From Pseudomonas entomophila (lineage in GTDB: Bacteria; Pseudomonadota; Gammaproteobacteria; Pseudomonadales; Pseudomonadaceae), in assembly GCF_029478665.1 (NCBI RefSeq), contig NZ_JARPQB010000051.1, positions 1 through 39,396 of the forward strand: a stretch of 39,396 nt of DNA. The letters run 5' to 3'. The translations under genes and the position numbers were made by a program. Below are positions 34,635-39,396 of the stretch, piece after piece. The notes below the pieces were generated by a model, which saw nothing but the letters and a program-made list of their open reading frames with translations, made no database searches and was not told the origin of the DNA. Positions within the stretch are counted from its first letter, which is position 1. Every line of letters begins with the position of its first letter.

Positions 34635-34663
34635 TTTACCATCCATGCAAAGGAGGCACGCAG

Positions 34664-35053
34664 ATGAACGGATTTGGTCCCCGCCTACGAGAAGAGCGCG
34701 AGCGCCTGGGCCTGACCCAGCGCGTATTCGGTGATATCGGGGGGGTAGAGCCCAACGCCCAGGGCAAGTACGAAAGCGGCGAGCGCACACCGCGCATGGA
34801 CTACCTGGCTGCCGTGGCGGCCAAGGGCGTCGATGCGCTGTACGTGTTGAGCGGGGTCTGCACCCCCGCGCCCCTGGACAGCCTGACCGCCGACGAAGAC
34901 CGTCTGCTCGGCGCCTTTCGGCGTTTGCCGTCGGCCGACCAGGCCGCGGTATGGCACCTGCTCAATCGCCTGGCAGGTGAAATGGACGGGCCGGATGCAC
35001 CGCGGGTACGGCGCCTCGACCGGCAGGCATACTTCCATGACGCTTTGCGCTAG
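34664..35053 (+). CDS. XRE-family helix-turn-helix regulator
   Basis: The 129-residue protein has an N-terminal Cro/CI-type helix-turn-helix (about residues 4-60: FGPRLREERERLGLTQRVFGDIGGVEPNAQGKYESGERTPRMDYLAAVAAKGVDALYVLSG) and a short C-terminal helical part with LTADEDRLLGAFRRLPSADQAAVWHLLNRLAG. It lacks a peptidase domain, so it is not a LexA-type phage repressor. AAAGGAGG lies 7 bases before the ATG, an unusually strong site. The dense dyads upstream suggest autoregulation. Its targets are unknown. It ends 63 bases before gacA on the same strand. Confidence 0.9.
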   Translation: MNGFGPRLREERERLGLTQRVFGDIGGVEPNAQGKYESGERTPRMDYLAAVAAKGVDALYVLSGVCTPAPLDSLTADEDRLLGAFRRLPSADQAAVWHLLNRLAGEMDGPDAPRVRRLDRQAYFHDALR

Positions 35054-35116
35054 GTTTGCCGTGAAATTTTTTGTTAAGGTGGCGGGATCCAATCGCCCCA
35101 CTAACGAGGTGTCTGC

Positions 35117-35755
35117 TTGATTAGGGTCCTGGTGGTCGACGATCACGATCTGGTGCGTACCGGCATCACGCGCATGCTGGCCGACATCGACGGCCTGCAA
35201 GTGGTGGGGGAGGCGGACTCCGGCGAGTCCGCCCTCAAACTCGCCCGTGAGCTCAAGCCCGACGTGGTTCTGATGGACGTGAAGATGCCAGGGATCGGCG
35301 GCCTGGAGGCAACGCGCAAGCTGCTGCGCAGCCATCCGGACACGAAAGTGGTCGCGGTGACCGTGTGCGAGGAAGACCCGTTCCCCACCCGGTTGCTGCA
35401 GGCGGGTGCCGCCGGCTACCTCACCAAGGGGGCCGGGCTCGACGAGATGGTCCAGGCGATTCGCCTGGCCTTCGCCGGCCAGCGCTACATCTGCCCGCAG
35501 ATTGCCCAGCAACTGGCGTTGAAGTCGTTCCAGCCCCAGGGCTCGCCGTTCGACGCCCTTTCGGAGCGGGAAATCCAGATCGCCCTGATGATCGTCGGCT
35601 GCCAGAAAGTGCAGATCATCTCCGACAAGTTGTGTCTGTCCCCCAAGACCGTCAATACTTACCGTTATCGGATCTTCGAAAAACTCTCGGTCACCAGCGA
35701 CGTCGAACTGACGTTGCTGGCTGTCCGCCACGGTATGGTCGACGCAAGTCTTTAA
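35117..35755 (+). CDS. gacA: Response regulator GacA
   Basis: GacA is the DNA-binding response regulator of the GacS/GacA system, which switches on the small RNAs RsmY and RsmZ and thereby secondary metabolism, biofilm and exoproducts. The 212-residue protein has a receiver domain with the acidic pocket Asp8-Asp9, phosphoacceptor Asp54 (VVLMDVKMPG) and Lys104-type KGAG loop (AAGYLTKGAG), then a LuxR-type helix-turn-helix (about 145-208). It starts at TTG with CGAGG about 8 bases before; a TTG start is known for gacA in other pseudomonads. uvrC follows after 9 bases, the usual gacA-uvrC pair. Confidence 0.95.
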   Translation: MIRVLVVDDHDLVRTGITRMLADIDGLQVVGEADSGESALKLARELKPDVVLMDVKMPGIGGLEATRKLLRSHPDTKVVAVTVCEEDPFPTRLLQAGAAGYLTKGAGLDEMVQAIRLAFAGQRYICPQIAQQLALKSFQPQGSPFDALSEREIQIALMIVGCQKVQIISDKLCLSPKTVNTYRYRIFEKLSVTSDVELTLLAVRHGMVDASL

Positions 35756-35764
35756 ACACACCTC

Positions 35765-37588
35765 ATGTCTCAACCTTTTGACGCAAGCGCGTTCCTGGCG
35801 ACCTGCAGCGGTCGCCCGGGCGTGTACCGGATGTTCGACGGCGAAGCCCGGCTGCTGTATGTGGGCAAGGCCAAGAACCTCAAGAAGCGCCTGGCCAGCT
35901 ATTTCCGCAAGACCGGCCTGGCGCCGAAGACGGCTGCCCTGGTGGGGCGTATCGCCCAGGTCGAAACCACCATCACCGCCAACGAGACCGAAGCGCTGCT
36001 GCTCGAGCAGACGCTGATCAAGGAGTGGCGGCCTCCCTACAACATCCTGCTGCGCGACGATAAATCCTACCCGTATGTATTCCTGTCCGACGGTGAATTC
36101 CCGCGCCTGGGCATCCACCGTGGCGCGAAGAAGGCCAAAGGCCGCTATTTCGGCCCTTACCCCAGCGCCGGCGCCATCCGTGAGAGCCTGAGCCTGTTGC
36201 AGAAGGCGTTCTCGGTGCGCCAGTGCGAGGACAGCTACTACGCCAACCGCACCCGCCCGTGCCTGCAATACCAGATCAAGCGCTGCAAGGGACCGTGCGT
36301 GGGCCTGGTAACGCCCGAAGAATATGCCGAGGATCTGCGCCACTCGGTGATGTTCCTCGAAGGCCGCAGCCAGCAGTTGGGCAACGAGCTCAACGCCGAA
36401 ATGGAAAAGGCCGCCATGGCCCTGAACTTCGAGAAGGCCGCCGAACTGCGCGACCAGATCGCCCTGCTGCGCCGGGTTCAGGACCAGCAGTACATGGAAG
36501 GTGGCTCCGGCGATGTCGATGTGGTGGCGGCCTTCGTCAACCCGGGCGGCGCTTGCGTGCACCTGATCAGCGTGCGCGGCGGCCGGGTGCTGGGCAGCAA
36601 GAACTTCTTCCCGCAGGTGGGCATTGAGGAGGAGGTGGCCGAAGTCATGGCCGCATTCCTCTCCCAGTACTACCTGGGCAACGCCGAGCGCGAACTGCCG
36701 GGCGAGCTGATCGTCAACGTGGTGCATGAGGACTTCGACGCCATCACCGAGGCCGTGCGGACGCTGCGCGGCCGCGAGCTCAGCATCAGCCACCGGGTGC
36801 GCGGCACCCGGGCCCGCTGGCAGCAACTGGCGGTGACCAACGCCGAACAGGCTCTCAACGCCCGCCTGGCCAACCGCCAGCACATGGCCGCGCGCTTCGA
36901 GGCGCTGGCCCAGGTGCTCGACCTGGATGAAGTGCCGCAGCGCCTGGAGTGCTACGACATCAGCCACTCCAGCGGCGAGGCCACCGTGGCCAGCTGCGTG
37001 GTGTTCGGCCCCGAAGGCCCGCTCAAGTCCGACTACCGCCGCTTCAACATCGAAGGCGTCACCGCTGGCGACGACTACGCAGCCATGCACCAGGCCCTGC
37101 AGCGTCGCTATGGGCGGATCAAGGACGGCGAGGGCAAGCTGCCCGACGTGCTGCTGGTGGACGGCGGCAAGGGCCAGTTGAACATGGCCCGCGACGTGAT
37201 GCAGGACCTGGGGTTCGGCGACCTGACGCTATTGGGGGTGGCCAAGGGCGTGACCCGCAAGGCCGGTTTCGAGACCCTGTACCTCAACGACGTGGCCCAC
37301 GAGTTCACCCTCAAAGGCGACTCGCCGGCCCTGCACCTGATCCAGCAGATCCGCGACGAGGCCCACCGTTTCGCCATCACCGGCCACCGCGCCCGCCGCG
37401 GCAAGGCGCGCCGCACCTCGAGCCTGGAAGATGTAGCCGGGGTAGGGCCGAAGCGCCGGCGCGACCTGCTGAAACATTTCGGCGGCCTGCAGGAGCTCAA
37501 CCGCGCCAGTATCGACGAGATCGCCAAGGCCCCGGGCATCAGTAAAAAGCTTGCCGAGTCGATTTATGCCAGCCTGCATAGCGAGTAG
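35765..37588 (+). CDS. uvrC: Excinuclease ABC subunit C
   Basis: UvrC makes the two incisions beside a lesion in nucleotide excision repair. The 607-residue protein shows the N-terminal GIY-YIG nuclease (GVYRMF at 19-24, LLYVGKAKNLKKRL at 31-44), a Cys cluster with spacing C-x11-C-x7-C-x3-C (near residues 156-180) that equals the iron-sulfur ligands reported for E. coli UvrC, a UVR domain (about 200-240) for UvrB contact, the RNase-H-like second nuclease (ECYDISHSSGEATVASCVVF, LLVDGGKGQLN) and a C-terminal helix-hairpin-helix (VAGVGPKRRRDLLKHFGG). It is 9 bases after gacA and lacks a strong ribosome-binding site, which suggests coupling. Confidence 0.97.
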   Translation: MSQPFDASAFLATCSGRPGVYRMFDGEARLLYVGKAKNLKKRLASYFRKTGLAPKTAALVGRIAQVETTITANETEALLLEQTLIKEWRPPYNILLRDDKSYPYVFLSDGEFPRLGIHRGAKKAKGRYFGPYPSAGAIRESLSLLQKAFSVRQCEDSYYANRTRPCLQYQIKRCKGPCVGLVTPEEYAEDLRHSVMFLEGRSQQLGNELNAEMEKAAMALNFEKAAELRDQIALLRRVQDQQYMEGGSGDVDVVAAFVNPGGACVHLISVRGGRVLGSKNFFPQVGIEEEVAEVMAAFLSQYYLGNAERELPGELIVNVVHEDFDAITEAVRTLRGRELSISHRVRGTRARWQQLAVTNAEQALNARLANRQHMAARFEALAQVLDLDEVPQRLECYDISHSSGEATVASCVVFGPEGPLKSDYRRFNIEGVTAGDDYAAMHQALQRRYGRIKDGEGKLPDVLLVDGGKGQLNMARDVMQDLGFGDLTLLGVAKGVTRKAGFETLYLNDVAHEFTLKGDSPALHLIQQIRDEAHRFAITGHRARRGKARRTSSLEDVAGVGPKRRRDLLKHFGGLQELNRASIDEIAKAPGISKKLAESIYASLHSE

Positions 37589-37621
37589 AATGCCGGGCTC
37601 AACTCGCAGCCAGTCGTACCG

Positions 37622-38182
37622 ATGAATATTCCAAACCTGCTCACCGTTCTACGCGTCCTGCTCATCCCGATCTTCATCCTGCTGTTCTATGTGCCCTATC
37701 ACTGGAGCTACATGGCCGCCAGCACGGTGTTCGCCATCGCCGCCGCCACCGACTGGCTCGACGGCTACCTGGCCCGTCGGTTGCAGCAGAGCACGCCATT
37801 CGGCGCCTTCCTCGACCCGGTGGCCGACAAGCTGATGGTGGCAGTGGCCCTGGTGCTGCTGGTGCAGGTGCACGCCAACTTCTGGCTCACGCTGCCGGCG
37901 GCGGTGATCATCGGCCGCGAGATTGTGGTCTCGGCGCTGCGCGAGTGGATGGCCGAGCTGGGGGCGAGGGCGCATGTGGCGGTGTCGAACCTGGGCAAGT
38001 GGAAGACCGCCGCGCAGATGCTGGCGCTGGTGATCCTGCTGGCCAACCCGCCGGTGCTGACCTTCTGGGTGGTGCTGGGCTATGGTTTGCTGCTGGTGGC
38101 TGCCGGCCTGACCCTGGTGTCGATGGTGCACTACCTGCTGGCTGCCTGGCCGCACCTGCGCGAAGGTTCGGAGCAGAAATAA
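37622..38182 (+). CDS. pgsA: CDP-diacylglycerol-glycerol-3-phosphate 3-phosphatidyltransferase
   Basis: PgsA makes phosphatidylglycerol phosphate from CDP-diacylglycerol and glycerol 3-phosphate, the committed step to the acidic phospholipids. The 186-residue membrane protein has the full CDP-alcohol phosphatidyltransferase motif D-x2-DG-x2-AR-x8-G-x3-D-x3-D, with Asp44, Asp47, Gly48, Ala51-Arg52, Gly61, Asp65 and Asp69. About five hydrophobic helices follow. It starts 33 bases after uvrC and ends 20 bases before the tRNA promoter. Confidence 0.96.
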   Translation: MNIPNLLTVLRVLLIPIFILLFYVPYHWSYMAASTVFAIAAATDWLDGYLARRLQQSTPFGAFLDPVADKLMVAVALVLLVQVHANFWLTLPAAVIIGREIVVSALREWMAELGARAHVAVSNLGKWKTAAQMLALVILLANPPVLTFWVVLGYGLLLVAAGLTLVSMVHYLLAAWPHLREGSEQK

Positions 38183-38202
38183 AAGTTTTTTGAATCAAGG
38201 GG

Positions 38203-38230
38203 TTGACGCCGTTCTGTATTTCGATAGAAT
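38203..38230 (+). promoter_or_regulatory. Promoter of tRNA-Gly
   Basis: TTGACG and TAGAAT with a 16-base spacer lie just before the tRNA, followed by a GC-rich discriminator (GGCGCCC), as is typical for stable-RNA promoters under stringent control. Predicted transcription starts about 9 bases before the tRNA. Confidence 0.8.
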
Positions 38231-38245
38231 GGCGCCCATCACGAC

Positions 38246-38321
<76 letters not shown>

Positions 38322-38356
38322 AATTCGATCCGCAGTGCGTCGCTGGGATCACAAAG

Positions 38357-38381
38357 AAGAGGCCGAAAGGCCTCTTTTTTT
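38357..38381 (+). terminator. Rho-independent terminator of tRNA-Gly
   Basis: AAGAGGCC and GGCCTCTT form an 8-bp stem with a GAAA loop and run into seven T. It lies 35 bases after the tRNA. Confidence 0.93.
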
Positions 38382-38538
38382 ATGCCTGGATTTTTGTGCC
38401 CTTTCCTTTATCTACCCTCGGCCGCACATCGACGGTGCCGGATGGAGGCAGGGCGCAAGAAACGGAGTGAATCTGTCGGCACCGTACCCGAGAGTGGTTC
38501 GCACAACCGTGCAACCACCCTCAGGACGAGGCTCCATC

Positions 38539-39303
38539 ATGCAACTGACAGACAAAGTGGCAATCATCACCGGCGCCAGCTCCGGCATCGGCCGGGCGGC
38601 GGCGCAGTTGTTCGCCAGGCACGGCGCGCGGCTCGTGCTCACGGCTCGCCGCCAGGGCGAACTCAACCAATTGCTGGATGAGTTGGACGGTGGCGGGCAG
38701 GGGGCGGCCATTGCCGTGCCCGGCGATATCACCGATCCTGCATTGGCAGCGGAACTGGTGCATGCCGCCATACGGCACTTCGACGGCCTGGACATCGCCT
38801 TCAATAATGCCGGCACGCTCGGTGAGCTTGCGCCTACGTCCGACCTGGCGCTGGAAGCCTGGCGTCACACACTCGATACCAACCTCACCAGCGCGTTCCT
38901 TTGCGCCCAGGCGCAGATCCCCGCGTTGCTGAATCGCGGCGGCGGTTCACTGATCTTCACCTCGACCTTTGTCGGCCACAGCGTGGGCATGCCGGGCATG
39001 GTCGCCTATGCGGCGAGCAAGGCCGGGCTGGTGGGTTTGACTCAGGTGATTGCGGCGGAATATGGCGCGCAAGGCGTGCGTGCCAATGCCCTGCTACCGG
39101 GTGGCACCGACACGCCCATGGGGCGCAGCGCGATGAGCAGCCCCGAAGCGCGGGCTCACGTCGAAGGGCTGCATGCCCTCAAGCGTCTGGCCCGGCCGGA
39201 GGAAATCGCCGAGGCGGCGTTGTTCCTGGCTTCGGAGGCGTCGAGCTTCATGACCGGAGCGGCGATGGCGGTGGATGGCGGGGTGTCGGTTGTTCGGGGC
39301 TGA
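38539..39303 (+). CDS. Short-chain dehydrogenase/reductase
   Basis: The 254-residue protein is a classical NAD(P)-dependent oxidoreductase of unknown substrate. The cofactor motif TGASSGIG (residues 11-18), NNAG (89-92) and the catalytic YAASK (Tyr157, Lys161) are visible. At the usual catalytic serine place, 13 residues before Tyr157, there is Phe144 inside FTSTFVGHS; Ser142 or Thr143 could serve instead. This FTSTFVG pattern belongs, as I recall it, to a known subgroup of the family. The C-terminal ALLPGGTDTPMGR and FMTGAAMAVDGGVS follow the family. The start is the ATG at 38539, with GAGG before it. It stands alone after the tRNA. Confidence 0.92.
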   Translation: MQLTDKVAIITGASSGIGRAAAQLFARHGARLVLTARRQGELNQLLDELDGGGQGAAIAVPGDITDPALAAELVHAAIRHFDGLDIAFNNAGTLGELAPTSDLALEAWRHTLDTNLTSAFLCAQAQIPALLNRGGGSLIFTSTFVGHSVGMPGMVAYAASKAGLVGLTQVIAAEYGAQGVRANALLPGGTDTPMGRSAMSSPEARAHVEGLHALKRLARPEEIAEAALFLASEASSFMTGAAMAVDGGVSVVRG

Positions 39304-39343
39304 AGTGTGCTCAATTGCGGGGAAAGTCCGCTCCCACGCCTTT

Positions 39344-39370
39344 TCCTGTAGGAGCGGCACAAGGCCGCTT
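39344..39370. repeat. REP-type element at the window edge
   Basis: CTGTAGGAGCGGCACAAGGC is a REP copy that follows the dehydrogenase gene. Its inverted partner, if any, would lie beyond or near the end of the window. Confidence 0.75.
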
Positions 39371-39396
39371 GTGTCTTGATGGGGGATTAGAATCTG

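Larger units (their letters stand above)
34376..34663. other. 288-bp regulatory gap with several dyads before the XRE gene
   Basis: The gap contains a degenerate REP-like stretch (about 34442-34487), a 9-bp inverted repeat CATTGCCCC/GGGGCAATG (34512-34542), a candidate promoter (34561-34589) with a 12-base palindrome in its spacer, and two further dyads between it and the XRE gene (34593-34616 and 34616-34634). No coding frame is supported. Confidence 0.6.

Noticed and set aside
34664..35053. A prophage repressor
   Set aside because: The XRE protein lacks a peptidase domain and no phage genes are near; it sits in a conserved block with gacA and uvrC.
34685..37090. An 801-codon minus-strand open frame opposite the XRE gene, gacA and uvrC
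   Set aside because: It is antisense to three well-supported genes, has low-complexity composition and crosses gene borders.

Overview
The window looks like chromosomal core DNA of a fluorescent Pseudomonas, most likely of the P. putida group. The evidence is the high GC content, the complete nuoA-N operon with a fused nuoCD, the gacA-uvrC-pgsA-tRNA-Gly block, a second EF-G gene away from the ribosomal operon, and many copies of the palindromic CTGTAGGAGCGGC-type REP element in the gaps. The species assignment is an inference from gene content and REP type. No prophage, insertion sequence, CRISPR array or integrative element was seen.

Layout. Positions 179-15136 (minus strand) hold the 13-gene respiratory complex I operon, from nuoA (promoter side) to nuoN, closed by a rho-independent terminator at 131-158. 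The operon is tightly packed except for two gaps, nuoB/nuoCD and nuoF/nuoG, and each gap carries a hairpin. A 380-bp AT-rich gap follows, with a probable nuo promoter and a Fur-box-like dyad. Next on the minus strand are a YhhN-family lysoplasmalogenase-like membrane protein, isocitrate lyase (aceA, with a long leader and an upstream TGTAGT/ACTACA dyad), and a small secreted protein that looks like a miniature secretin. A SulP transporter (plus) converges on a second EF-G (fusB, minus), which is preceded by an uncharacterised Cys/His-containing protein.

Positions 23686-28671 hold a small hypothetical protein, a GABA-type aminotransferase, a LysR regulator and a divergent GabP-like permease, which probably form one uptake and transamination module for an omega-amino acid, followed by a hotdog thioesterase-like protein. 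Positions 29189-30368 encode two lipoproteins that share a DUF4398 segment, the second also carrying an OmpA peptidoglycan-binding domain. Then come a GNAT acetyltransferase, a glutathione S-transferase, a PiT phosphate transporter, a DUF488 protein and a second GNAT.

The last part (34664-39303, plus strand) holds an XRE-type regulator behind a promoter full of dyads, the response regulator gacA (TTG start), uvrC, pgsA, tRNA-Gly(GCC) with its own promoter and terminator, and a short-chain dehydrogenase.

Most of the window is housekeeping: respiration (nuo), the glyoxylate shunt (aceA), translation (fusB, tRNA), DNA repair (uvrC), phospholipid synthesis (pgsA) and global regulation (gacA). 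The least explained elements are the orphan mini-secretin, the dyads upstream of aceA and of the XRE gene, the Fur-like dyad upstream of nuo, the Cys/His protein next to fusB, and the twin DUF4398 lipoproteins. I found no convincing evidence of an entirely new multi-gene system.
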